This document shows, piece by piece, positions 16,995 through 25,362 of a stretch of 64,000 nucleotides of DNA. This DNA is from CATQHP01 sp965214915 (GTDB taxonomy: Bacteria; Acidobacteriota; Terriglobia; Bryobacterales; UBA6623). Both the position numbers and the translations under genes were made by a program. Location of the stretch: contig CBDCCP010000001.1 in the NCBI GenBank assembly GCA_965214915.1, positions 186,001-250,000 of the forward strand, given 5' to 3'. How positions within the stretch are numbered: the first letter of the stretch is position 1; every line of letters starts with the position of its first letter. The notes below the pieces were generated by a model. That model ran no database searches and had not been told where the DNA came from. It was given only the letters and a program-made list of their open reading frames with translations.

Positions 16995-18455
16995 TCAGTC
17001 CGCTGTTTCGATTCCCAGTTGCTTCCAGATCGGATCGACCCGCGCCTTGACGGCCTCGTCCATCTCGATAAGATCTGGCCAGGGCCGCCGGAACCCTTCC
17101 TGCGGCCACTTCTTCGTGGCGTCGATGCCGACCTTCGAGCCGTAATCCGCAAGTCGGCTGGAGTGGTCGAGCGAGTCGATCGGACCGAACGTAAACTGCA
17201 GGTCGCGCTCGGGGTCGATGTTGTTGAGCGCGCGGAAAGCCGTTTCGCTGTAATCCTGAACGTCCACGTCGTGATCGACCACAACGATGCATTTGGTGAA
17301 CATCGCCTGGCCCAGCCCCCAGATCGCGCTCATCACCTTGCGCGCGTGGCCCGGGTAGGACTTCCGAATCGACACCAGCATCAAATTGTGGAAGACGCCC
17401 TCCGCGGGCATGGCCATATCGACGACCTCGGGAAGCTGCAGGCGAAGCAGGGGCAGAAAAACTCTCTCGACCGTCTTGCCCATGTAGTAGTCTTCCATCG
17501 GCGGCTTGCCGACGATGGTCGTCGCATAAATCGGATTCTTTCGCTGGGTGATGCACTCCACGTGAAAAACGGGGTACTCGTCGGCCAACGAATAATAGCC
17601 GGTGTGATCCCCGAACGGACCCTCGGTGCGCAACTCGCCGAGCGTCACGCGGCCTTCGAGAACGATCTCGGCGTTGGCCGGAACTTCGAGATCGACGGTC
17701 TTGCACTTGACCATCTCGACGGGCTTGTTGCGCATGAAGCCGGCAAAGAGCATCTCGTCGAGATCGGGGGGCAGCGGCAGAATCGCGGAAAACATGGTCG
17801 CGGGGTCCGCGCCGATGGCGACGGCGACATCCATGCGCGTCTCGCGGCCCTCGGCCGCCAGCCGCCGGTAGTGCTCGGCGCCCTGCTTGTGCGTCTGCCA
17901 ATGCATCCCGGTCGTGCGCTCGTCGAAGACTTGCAGGCGGTACATGCCGCAATTGCGCTTGCCGCTGACCGGATTGCGCGAAAAGACCATGGGCAAAGTG
18001 ATGAACGGCCCCGCGTCCTGGGGCCAGCAGGTCGGCACGGGGTAGTCGTAAAGCGAAAAATTTTCGGTTTTCACGACTTCCTGGCAGGCGCCCGAGCGGA
18101 CCTCTCGCGGAAAGAAGTTGCCGAGCTCGGCCAGCTTCGGCAGCATCTTGAGCTTGCCGACAAGCCCTTGCGGGGTCTTCATCTCGAGATACTCGGCGAT
18201 GCGGTCGGCCAGGGACTGCACGTCATCGACTTCCAGCGCCAGCTCCATCTTGCGCATCGAAGCGAAGGCGTTAATCAGCACCGGGATGCTATGGCCGCGG
18301 GGGTTCTCGAAAAGGAGCGCCGGGCCGCCGCTTTTCACCGCGCGGTCGGCCAGTTCGGTAATCTCCAGCGCGGGGTCGACCTCGGCGGAGACGCGCTTGA
18401 GCTCGCCGCGCCGTTCCAGCGTTGCGATAAAGCTGCGCAAATCGGAGTAAGCCAT
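16995..18455 (-). CDS. ubiD: UbiD-family prenylated-FMN-dependent decarboxylase
   Basis: The 486-residue enzyme matches UbiD in length. UbiD enzymes decarboxylate aromatic or alpha,beta-unsaturated acids, classically 4-hydroxy-3-polyprenylbenzoate in quinone synthesis, using prFMN made by UbiX (not in the window). Recognisable parts are the DLRSFIATLERRGEL start, the metal/prFMN region NCGMYRLQVFDERTTGMHWQTHKQG and the catalytic-loop motif EGPFGDHTGYYS. It is first in a same-strand series ubiD, adaptor, ABC ATPase, GT21. Because acidobacteria use menaquinone, the physiological substrate may be a menaquinone intermediate; this is inference. Confidence 0.88.
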   Translation of the reverse strand: MAYSDLRSFIATLERRGELKRVSAEVDPALEITELADRAVKSGGPALLFENPRGHSIPVLINAFASMRKMELALEVDDVQSLADRIAEYLEMKTPQGLVGKLKMLPKLAELGNFFPREVRSGACQEVVKTENFSLYDYPVPTCWPQDAGPFITLPMVFSRNPVSGKRNCGMYRLQVFDERTTGMHWQTHKQGAEHYRRLAAEGRETRMDVAVAIGADPATMFSAILPLPPDLDEMLFAGFMRNKPVEMVKCKTVDLEVPANAEIVLEGRVTLGELRTEGPFGDHTGYYSLADEYPVFHVECITQRKNPIYATTIVGKPPMEDYYMGKTVERVFLPLLRLQLPEVVDMAMPAEGVFHNLMLVSIRKSYPGHARKVMSAIWGLGQAMFTKCIVVVDHDVDVQDYSETAFRALNNIDPERDLQFTFGPIDSLDHSSRLADYGSKVGIDATKKWPQEGFRRPWPDLIEMDEAVKARVDPIWKQLGIETAD

Positions 18456-18984
18456 GGAACTCTAACCCATCAAGCTAGCAAACGACGGCTCCAAAAACCG
18501 CGCGGGAGGCGCGGCGGTTTCCGCAGACGCTGGGAACGTGTTGCGCCGCCCCGCCGGGCAAGCGCCGGCGCCGGCAAAGAAAGTTGCCGGCGCCAAGCGG
18601 TCGGCGGTTTTTGCCAAGGCGCCCCTCGGGCATACGCTGGGGCAAAACTTTCTTGGCGCAAGGGCGCCGGGTTCGCGCAAGCGGTCTTCCTATTCACTTG
18701 CCACTTTCCAGCGGCCGCATAAGCGGCCCCGCTATCCACCGGCCGCGAAGCGCTTTGCCGCGCAGCTACTATTGTTAAATTTATTAAATGTAATCGGCCG
18801 CGGAAACACGGTTGACGGCAGTTGAAGTCGTCGATACTTCTGTTATGGATGGAATGAAAAGAGGCCGGCCGCCAACTTTCCTGTTGCAGAGATTCAAGTA
18901 AATAGCGTGCCATGGAAAAGTCATTCCTCAGCCGTCGGCTAATAGGGAAGCAGCGGGCTCGGGAAACGTCTCGCTCTGTGCTAA
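18456..18984. other. Gene-free region upstream of ubiD and left of the IS element
   Basis: No credible gene is seen; ORFs here lack family signatures. It contains an 11-bp-arm hairpin (18567-18594, arms GGCGCCGGCAA/TTGCCGGCGCC), a mosaic repeat copy at 18684-18746 (GCGGTCTT..., CGGCCGCATAAGCGG, CTATCCACCGGCCGC) and an AT-rich patch near 18768-18793, unusual for this GC-rich sequence. It ends in the CTAA target duplication of the IS element. Confidence 0.6.
18684..18746. repeat. Mosaic intergenic repeat, copy 1
   Basis: It contains GCGGTCTTCCTATTCACT, CGGCCGCATAAGCGG and CTATCCACCGGCCGC. The same pieces recur at 20231-20360 and, reversed, at 48494-48545, in different order and spacing. The family looks like a degenerate intergenic repeat rather than coding sequence. 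Confidence 0.55.
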
Positions 18985-20219
18985 GGAAAGTCTGAATAAA
19001 GTGGTTTTGGCGCGTTGGCTGGTTGAAGTTGTCCGTAAGGAGCGGTTGCAGCCGGGCTGCCGGCGAATTTTGCGGCTGAATCCTGCCGATTTTGACTGCG
19101 CAACGCCAATTTTTGACCCCGCAGCGACGGCTTCGACTCCGCTTCTGCGGCTTGGCGCCGGCATGGACGCACGACTCCTGTATTGTGGCGCTCAGGCCGT
19201 CGCGTAGCGCCCGGCAAGCAGCAGATTGGCGAAGCCCAACAGCAGACTGATCCGCTCCCGGTTCTTGGCCAAGCCGCGATAGCGCACCTTGGCGTAGCCA
19301 AAGTGCCGCTTCACGTACAGAAACGGGTGCTCCACCTTGGCCCGCACCTCTGCCTTGCGCCGCTCCGCCCGCGCCTCCGCGCTGCCCGCCGCCAAGCGCC
19401 GCCGCTGCCCAGCCTTCAAGGCCACTTGCCAGCGCACCTTACGCCCCCGATGCTCCGCGCGCTTGTCGATCCCCTGGTAACCCGCATCCGCGCACACCTC
19501 CCGCTCCCCGCCGTGCAGCAACTCATGCCCTTGGGTCACATCCGCCACGTTCGCCGCCGTCGCCGCCACGCTATGCGTCAGCCCCGTCTCGGCGTCCACG
19601 CCGATATGCGCCTTCATCCCGAAATACCATTGATTCCCCTTCTTGGTCTGATGCATCTGTGGGTCGCGACTCCGCTTCTTGTTCTTCGTCGAACTCGGCG
19701 CCGCGATGATCGTCGCGTCCAGAATCGTCCCCTCCCGCAGCCGCAAGCCTTGCTCCGCCAAGTGCGCGTTGATCTCCGCCATCAGCTTCCCGCCCAACTC
19801 GTGCCGCTCCAACAGATGCCGAAAGTTCAAAATCGTCGTCTCGTCCGGCAGCGCATCCCCCAAACGCAAGCCCACGAAGCGCCGCACCGACTCGATCTCG
19901 TACAGCATGTCCTCCATCCCCGGATCGCTCACGTTGTAAAACAACTGCACGCAATGCACGCGCAGCATCACCGCCAACGCGTACGGTCGCCGCCCCCGCC
20001 CCGCTTGGGGGTAGTACGGGCGGATGCGCTCCTCCAAGCGCTCCCACGGAATCAAGTCCTCCATCCGTGCCAGAAACTTCTCCCGCCTCGTCTGCTTCTT
20101 CTTCCCCTCGTACTCCAATTCTGCAAACGTCCGCTGCGCCATCGCTCTCCCCCTTATTCCCCGTGCCCGCTGCTCTCCCCTTATTATCCCAGTCAATAGC
20201 CTGCTTGTTCAGAGTTTCC
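18985..20219 (-). mobile_element. IS5-group insertion sequence, intact, with 4-bp CTAA target duplication
   Basis: The element is about 1,235 bp. Left end GGAAAGTCTGAATAAAG and right end (reverse strand) GGAAACTCTGAACAAGC are imperfect 17-bp terminal inverted repeats with 13 identities. Both ends are flanked by CTAA (18981-18984 and 20220-20223), which fits the YTAR target of IS5-group elements. One transposase gene occupies most of it on the minus strand; about 207 bp between its stop and the left end hold no ORF with character. It sits between ubiD and the NHL-repeat gene, and its right end lies within 120-180 bp of where that gene should begin. Confidence 0.9.
19192..20142 (-). CDS. IS5-group DDE transposase
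   Basis: The 316-residue protein closely follows the E. coli IS5 InsH pattern. It has the N-terminal block KKKQTRREKFLARMEDLIPW, PYYPQAGRGRRPY, the DDE blocks TILDATIIAAPSSTKNK, MHQTKKGNQWYFGMKAHIG and CADAGYQGI, and the terminal RVEHPFLYVKRHFGYAKVRYRG. All three acidic catalytic regions appear intact, so it may be active. ATG 20142 is chosen because a GGGGGAGAG site lies just upstream and the family start (AQRTFAELEYEGKKKQTR) aligns; an extra 18 upstream codons are not needed. Confidence 0.93.
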   Translation of the reverse strand: MAQRTFAELEYEGKKKQTRREKFLARMEDLIPWERLEERIRPYYPQAGRGRRPYALAVMLRVHCVQLFYNVSDPGMEDMLYEIESVRRFVGLRLGDALPDETTILNFRHLLERHELGGKLMAEINAHLAEQGLRLREGTILDATIIAAPSSTKNKKRSRDPQMHQTKKGNQWYFGMKAHIGVDAETGLTHSVAATAANVADVTQGHELLHGGEREVCADAGYQGIDKRAEHRGRKVRWQVALKAGQRRRLAAGSAEARAERRKAEVRAKVEHPFLYVKRHFGYAKVRYRGLAKNRERISLLLGFANLLLAGRYATA

Positions 20220-20230
20220 CTAACGGTCTT

Positions 20231-20360
20231 TCTATCCACTATCCACCGGCCGCATAAGCGTCCCGGCGCACGGACGCTCCGCCGGTCTCCTCTCTCCCTT
20301 CTTACCGCGCTTTTCCACTCCGCGCCGCGGTCTTGCTCGCCATTCGCCGCTCTCCACTCT
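20231..20360. repeat. Mosaic intergenic repeat, copy 2 (next to IS right end)
   Basis: It contains CTATCCACTATCCACCGGCC, GGCCGCATAAGCG, GCGGTCTTGCTC and CTCCACT, sharing 12-16 bp blocks with copy 1 (18684-18746) and copy 3 (48494-48545). It overlaps the region where the NHL-repeat gene should start, which makes that start hard to place. Confidence 0.5.
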
Positions 20361-20399
20361 GCGCTAATCCTCGCCGCGCTGTCGGCCGCGCCCGCCGGG

Positions 20400-21278
20400 G
20401 TGCAATCCGCGGCCGACTGGACGATCACCACGGTCGCGGGGAACCCGAACGGCGGTCCGGCGGTTCATGCGCGGTTGAACTCCCCTTGGGGTATGGCGCT
20501 GGACTCGGAGGGCAACCTCTACATCGCCGATTCGGCCAACCATCGCATTCGCAAGATCGACGCCGACGGCAACATTTCCACGGTCGCCGGAACCGGGCCC
20601 GAAGAGTACACCGGGGACGGCGGTCCGGCGGTTCAGGCACAGTTGAGCTTCCCTTCGGATGTGGCGCTGGACTCGGAGGGCAACCTCTACATCGCCGATT
20701 CGGGCAACGATTGCATTCGCAAGGTCGACGCCGACACGGGGCACATTTCCACGGTCATAGGGGAATCGTTGGACGGACCCCGAGGCGTAGCGCTGGACGG
20801 AGACGACAACCTCTATATTGCCGATACGAACAACCATCGCATTCGCAAGATCGACGCCGCCGACGGCGACATCTCCACCGTCGCCGGAACCGGGTCCGCA
20901 GGGGACGGCGGTCCGGCGGTTCAGGCGCTGTTGCGCTTCCCCGAAGGCGTGGCGCTGGACGGAGACGACAACCTCTACATCGCCGATACGGCGAACGATC
21001 GCATCCGCAAGGTCGACGCCGACGGCGACATTTCCACGGTCGCCGGAACCGGGAGCCGCGAGTACGACGGGGACGACGGTCCGGCGGTTCTGGCGGCGTT
21101 GGACGGCCCCAAAAGCGTGGCGCTGGACGCGGCGGGCAACCTCTACATCGCCGATTCGACTAAACGTCGCATCCGCAAAGTCGACGCCGTCACGGGGAAC
21201 ATTTCCGCATTCGCCGGAACCGGGACGCAGGGGGTTCAGCGGGGACGGCGGCTTGGCTACCGAGGCGCGGTTGGGTGA
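20400..21278 (+). CDS. NHL-repeat secreted protein, N-terminal fragment (frame broken at 21230-21234)
   Basis: This frame encodes about five NHL beta-propeller repeats, each with the pattern GVALD..GNLYIADT.NHRIRKID..G.ISTVAGTG, a fold used for protein or ligand contacts at the cell surface. The true start is unresolved. In-frame sequence before GTG 20400 reads like a signal core (ALILAALSAAPAG) but has no start codon down to the IS end. A TTG at 20333 in another frame would supply a basic n-region if one base near 20354 were extra. At 21230-21234 a run of five Gs, one too many, sends the frame to a stop at 21278; with four Gs it continues as GFSGDGG into the fragment at 21237. The three fragments up to 24565 look like one gene. 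Confidence 0.7.
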   Translation: MQSAADWTITTVAGNPNGGPAVHARLNSPWGMALDSEGNLYIADSANHRIRKIDADGNISTVAGTGPEEYTGDGGPAVQAQLSFPSDVALDSEGNLYIADSGNDCIRKVDADTGHISTVIGESLDGPRGVALDGDDNLYIADTNNHRIRKIDAADGDISTVAGTGSAGDGGPAVQALLRFPEGVALDGDDNLYIADTANDRIRKVDADGDISTVAGTGSREYDGDDGPAVLAALDGPKSVALDAAGNLYIADSTKRRIRKVDAVTGNISAFAGTGTQGVQRGRRLGYRGAVG

Positions 21279-22122
21279 CCCCAGTGACGTGGTGCTGGAC
21301 AGGTTGGGTAATTTCTACATCGCCGACACTGACAACCACCGCATCCGCAGGGTCGCGAGGGTTATCCTGACCGCCATCCCCTCTTCGATCGTCCGCGGCC
21401 AGCAGTCGTCGATTCTCGAGTGGGCCTCCGCCATCGCCGTCAGCGCCAAGATCGACCCCAACATCGGCACGGTCACCCCCGCCACGGGAGGCATGCACAC
21501 CGTCACGCCGACCTCCACGACGACCTACACGCTGACCATCACCGACGACAACAACGCCACCGCCACGGTCATCGTCACCGCCGCCCCCACCGCCACGTTG
21601 ACCGCCTCCCCGGCGACGATCACCGCCGGCCAGTCTTCCACCCTGAGCGTAACCTCCACCAACGCCGTCAGCGCGGTCATTGAGCCCGGCGTCATCCACG
21701 TCCCCCTCGACGGCTCCGGCGCCGGCTCGGTCACCGTCTCCCCCCCCGACACCACCACCTACACGCTCACCGTCACCCACGCCGGCGGCGTCACCGCTAC
21801 AGACACCGCCAAGGTCACCGTCAACAACGCGCCCACCGGCGCGGTGACCATCAGCGGCACGCCGACCCAGGGGCAGACGCTGACGGCGGTGACCTCCACC
21901 ATCGCCGACCCGGACGGTCTGGGGACCTTCAGCTACCAGTGGAAGCGCGGCGGAACCGACATTACCGGCGCCACCGGCTCCACCTACGTACTGACGCAGG
22001 ACGACGTGGGGGCGGCGATCACGGTGACGGTGAGTTGGACCGACGACGGCGGCACGGACGAGTCGCTGACCTCGGCCCCCACGGCGGCGGTGACCGACAC
22101 CAACGACGCGCCCACCGGCTGA
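21237..22122 (+). CDS. NHL-repeat secreted protein, middle fragment (Ig-like domains)
   Basis: Continuing in the next frame from SGDGG, it encodes one more NHL repeat (GNFYIADTDNHRIRRV). Two Ig-like beta domains rich in Thr/Ser follow (PSSIVRGQQSSILEW..., ATITAGQSSTLSV...), then another of the type GAVTISGTPTQGQTLTAV with FSYQWKRGGTDI. It ends at TGA 22120-22122, just where a following domain should begin. One G too many at 22117-22118 explains it: without it, APT continues as ADAGDAQSVAEG in the frame of the third fragment. No independent start codon or ribosome site marks this as a separate gene. Confidence 0.68.
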
Positions 22123-24565
22123 CGCCGGCGACGCGCAGAGCGTAGCCGAAGGCGCAACCGTCACCCTGGACGGTTCGGGCAGTTCGGATCCGGAGGGGGA
22201 GACGCTCAGCTACGTCTGGACGCAGACCTCGGGAGCGACGGTGACCTTGAACGGAGCGAACACAGCCGCTCCGACGTTCACCGCGCCCACGCAGTTGGCC
22301 GACGACGAAACGCTCGTCTTCTCGCTGATCGTGACCGACGCCCGGGGCGCGGCTTCGGCGCCGGACACGGTGACCGTTACCGTCACCGCGGCGGACCTGA
22401 CGCCGTCCTTCTCCCCGGCATCCGTTGACTACGCCTGGACGACCGGCAGGGACATCGGCTCGGTACAGTTGCCGGCGGCCTCCGGCGGCAACGGCGAGTT
22501 GAACTACGCGCTCGCGGACCAGGCGGATATCCCCGCCGGCGTGAGCTACGCCGACGCCACGCGCACCTTCAGCGGCGCGCCGACGGCGACCGGCACGGCC
22601 ACCCTCACCCTGACCGCCACCGACTCCGACGCTTCCGACCCGGACAGCGCCGAGTTGACCGTCAACATCACCGTCAGCGAGCCGCCGCCGCCCGATGAGC
22701 GGACGATCGACACGGTGGCGGGGGACGGAACGCCGGGGTACAACGGGGACGGCCGCACGGCGACCGAAGCGCAACTCAACGCCCCCTCCGGCGCGGCGCT
22801 GGACGCCGAGGGCAACTTGTACATCGCCGATACCTCCAACCACCGCATCCGCAGAACCGACGCCGCAGGCAACATGACCACGGTCGCGGGGAGCGGAGCA
22901 CAAGGGTACAGCGGGGACGGCGGCCCGGCGGTCGCGGCGCAACTCAACGCCCCCAGCGGCGTGGCCGTGGACGCGGCGGGCAACCTGTACATCGCCGATA
23001 CCGGCAACCACCGCATCCGCGTCGTCGACGCCGCAGGCAACATCGACACGGTCGCCGGGAGCGGAGTACAAGGGTACAGCGGGGACGGCGGCTTGGCCGT
23101 CGCGGCGCAACTCAACGCCCCCAGCAGCGTGGCTGTGGACACGGAGGACAACTACCTGTACATCGCCGATACCGGCAACCAGCGCATCCGCAAGGTCGAC
23201 GCCGCGGGTAACATCGACACGGTGGCGGGAAACGGAACACAAGGGTTCAGCGGGGACGGCGGCCCGGCGGTCGCGGCGCAACTCAACGCCCCTTCCGGCG
23301 TGGCCGTGGACGCGGAGGGCGCCTACCTGTACATCGCCGATACGGGCAACCAGCGCATCCGCAAAGTCGGCCAGGCTCCCCTCGAGACGGTTCCGCCCGT
23401 CACGCCTCGTCCGGAGCCGGAATTGCCGGCGGTGCGCGCGCGGACGTTCGAGTTGTCGTTCACGCTGGCGCAGGACGCCGAACCGGCGGCGCAACAGGTC
23501 GTGCTGTACGCCGAGAACGGCGCGGCGAACTTCCGCGCGCAGCCCGGCCCCCAGTGGATCGGGGCGGAGCCGGCAAGCGGCCGCTTGGAGGAGGACGAAG
23601 AGACGACGATTACGGTCACTGTGGATCCGGCCGGGCTGCGCGTGGGAGCGTATCGCGGGCGGCTGTACATCCGCTCGGAGGGGCGTCTCACGGGGCGGGT
23701 GTGGGTAGCCTTGGAAGTGCTGCCGCCGGTGGGTCCGGCGGTGGCCGAGCGCGGCGTGTTCAACGCGGCGGTGCAGAGCGCCTTGGGCGCGCGGACGAAT
23801 CCGTTCAGCGCGGTGCGGCTGCTGCCGGTGGCGCCGGGTTCGATGGTGGCGGTGTCGGGCGAGAACTTCACCGGCGGCGAGTCGTTTGAGGCGGGGGGCT
23901 TCCCGCTGCCTGTGAGTCTGGGCGGGGTCAAGGTGAAGTTCGACGGACTGGAGGCGCGGCTGTTTGCGGTCAGTCCGCAGCGTATCGAGGCGCAGTTGCC
24001 CTCCCTGCTGAACCTGGGAGCGCTGGCGGGCGGCGGCGCGGCAACGGCGGCGGTGGTGGTGGAGACGGCGGAGGGCGGCAGCTACGCGCGGCGTTTCGTT
24101 ACAGCCGCGCAGGCGCCGGGCATCTTCACGGCGTCGGGCGAGGGGCGGGGCCAGGGGGCGGTGCTGTTGGCGGACACGGGGGCGTTGGCGGCGCCGCGCG
24201 GCTACGCTGCGCAGAGCCGGCCGGCGCGGGCGGGAGAGGTGTTGGAGATTTACGCCACGGGCTTGGGGCCGGTGTATCCGCCGGTTGCCGACGGGGAGAA
24301 CTCGTGCGGGCCGGAGGGGGTCTGCCTGGCGGACGGCGCGAACATAGTGTTGCGGCGCACGGCGGAGCGGCCGCGAGTGACCATCGGCGGCGTGGAGGTC
24401 GCGGAGGAGGCTGTGCTGTTTGCGGGCTTGGCGCCGGCTATGGCGGCGGTGAACCTGGTGGTGGTGGAGGTTCCGCAAGGGATCGAGCCGTCCGCCGCGG
24501 CGGAGGTCACGATCGCCGGCGGCGGCAGAGCGAGCCAACCGGGCGTCACGATTGCCGTCGAATAA
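22118..24565 (+). CDS. NHL-repeat secreted protein, C-terminal fragment with Solibacter-type terminal domain
   Basis: About 815 residues read from the frame junction. They form a PKD/REJ-like domain (VTLDGSGSSDPEGETLSYVW), a cadherin/He_PIG-like domain, four more NHL repeats (GVAVD..GNLYIADTGNHRIR, each preceded by GYSGDGG), a BACON-like beta domain (WIGAEPASGRLEEDEETTIT) and the Solibacter-type C-terminal domain (GSMVAVSGENF, LFAVSPQRIEAQLPSLLN, ILEIYATGLGPV-like). The last domain is known almost only from Solibacter-group secreted proteins, where it probably acts as an anchoring or sorting module; that role is inference. A gene caller would start at GTG 22241, but the coding signal begins at 22118. 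The stop region is followed by two further copies of GCCGTCGAGTAA. Confidence 0.75.
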   Translation, partial: ADAGDAQSVAEGATVTLDGSGSSDPEGETLSYVWTQTSGATVTLNGANTAAPTFTAPTQLADDETLVFSLIVTDARGAASAPDTVTVTVTAADLTPSFSPASVDYAWTTGRDIGSVQLPAASGGNGELNYALADQADIPAGVSYADATRTFSGAPTATGTATLTLTATDSDASDPDSAELTVNITVSEPPPPDERTIDTVAGDGTPGYNGDGRTATEAQLNAPSGAALDAEGNLYIADTSNHRIRRTDAAGNMTTVAGSGAQGYSGDGGPAVAAQLNAPSGVAVDAAGNLYIADTGNHRIRVVDAAGNIDTVAGSGVQGYSGDGGLAVAAQLNAPSSVAVDTEDNYLYIADTGNQRIRKVDAAGNIDTVAGNGTQGFSGDGGPAVAAQLNAPSGVAVDAEGAYLYIADTGNQRIRKVGQAPLETVPPVTPRPEPELPAVRARTFELSFTLAQDAEPAAQQVVLYAENGAANFRAQPGPQWIGAEPASGRLEEDEETTITVTVDPAGLRVGAYRGRLYIRSEGRLTGRVWVALEVLPPVGPAVAERGVFNAAVQSALGARTNPFSAVRLLPVAPGSMVAVSGENFTGGESFEAGGFPLPVSLGGVKVKFDGLEARLFAVSPQRIEAQLPSLLNLGALAGGGAATAAVVVETAEGGSYARRFVTAAQAPGIFTASGEGRGQGAVLLADTGALAAPRGYAAQSRPARAGEVLEIYATGLGPVYPPVADGENSCGPEGVCLADGANIVLRRTAERPRVTIGGVEVAEEAVLFAGLAPAMAAVNLVVVEVPQGIEPSAAAEVTIAGGGRASQPGVTIAVE

Positions 24566-24600
24566 GGGGCGCCGTCGAGTAACGAGGCGCCGTCGAGTAA
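24554..24600 (+). repeat. Three tandem copies of a 17-18 bp unit covering the stop codon
   Basis: Units GCCGTCGAATAAGGGGC, GCCGTCGAGTAACGAGGC and GCCGTCGAGTAA follow each other directly. The first includes the real stop of the NHL-repeat gene, so the end of the gene has been duplicated twice, giving three TAA stops each preceded by Val-Glu codons. Confidence 0.75.
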
Positions 24601-24607
24601 AGGACGG

Positions 24608-25291
24608 CTAAGCCTGGACGATCGCCCGGTTCAGATATTGGATGAACGGCGCAATCGCCTGGAAGCGCTTCGTGATCGTCCCGGAGATGCCGGGCGACTC
24701 GATTTCGCTTGCGGGAAGCACGGCGCCCGCCAGGAACTGCTTGTAAACGAGCAGGTCGGCAGCCGGATGGTCGCGGGGGAATCCCTTGGGGATGCGCTTG
24801 AGCTTCTCGCCCTCGATCCCTGTGAAGAGTTTCTTGAAGGTACGGCTCGCAACGATCGCCCTGAGCTCGTCGGGATTCGCGGCGATCCGCCGCCGGATTT
24901 TCAACAGTTCCGCAGAGCCGGGCGCGTAAACGCCTCCGCCGACAAGCAACTCGTCGGCGGAAAAGTGAAAGTAGTATCCGGCGCCCGCGTGTTTCTCGGG
25001 TCCGCGAAAGGCGAAGACGGCGGCGGCGTGAGTCTTGTAAGGGCTCTTGTTCTTCGAGAAGCGCACGTCCCGATAGATACGGTACACCGCCTTCTTCGGA
25101 TCGGTCACGTATCCGGGCGAGTAGCGGTCAAGCTCGGCTCCCAACTCATGCGCCAATTCGATCAACGGCGCTCGAACGCTTGCTTCGTATCTCGCCTTGT
25201 TCTGCAAAAACCAATCGCGGTTGTTGTTCTCGGCAAGTTCGCGGAGGAACTTCCTGGCGTCGGGCGAAAATCCTGTGAAGCGCGGCTTCAT
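24608..25291 (-). CDS. DUF2461 family protein (TIGR02453 type)
   Basis: The 227-residue protein is a clear DUF2461 member: FTGFSPDARKFLRELAENNNRDWFLQNKARYE at the start, RIYRDVRFSKNKSPYKTH in the middle and GYYFHFSADELLVGGGVY, with a conserved KRIPKGFPRDHPAADLLVYK ending. The family is common in bacteria and fungi and has no established activity. It lies downstream of infC on the same strand with a gap of about 70 bp, in the place where rpmI and rplT usually follow infC. It is convergent with the NHL-repeat gene. Confidence 0.9.
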   Translation of the reverse strand: MKPRFTGFSPDARKFLRELAENNNRDWFLQNKARYEASVRAPLIELAHELGAELDRYSPGYVTDPKKAVYRIYRDVRFSKNKSPYKTHAAAVFAFRGPEKHAGAGYYFHFSADELLVGGGVYAPGSAELLKIRRRIAANPDELRAIVASRTFKKLFTGIEGEKLKRIPKGFPRDHPAADLLVYKQFLAGAVLPASEIESPGISGTITKRFQAIAPFIQYLNRAIVQA

Positions 25292-25362
25292 GTTAATGCA
25301 ACAGTTGCACAGAACGCCGCATGAGCGAAAAAACCGTCGGCGCCGGGCGGTAAGGCATCCCG

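Noticed and set aside
18470..18913. 147-codon minus-strand ORF left of the IS element
   Set aside because: No family signature, spans a repeat and a hairpin, and has no ribosome-binding site.
20400..23370. CRISPR-like regularly spaced repeats
   Set aside because: The periodic GGGGACGGCGG and ATCGCCGATAC blocks are the coding repeats of NHL propeller blades, in frame and with varied spacing, not CRISPR repeats.
22019..24538. 839-codon minus-strand ORF
   Set aside because: Lies opposite the NHL-repeat protein; its repeats merely mirror the DNA repeats of the real gene.
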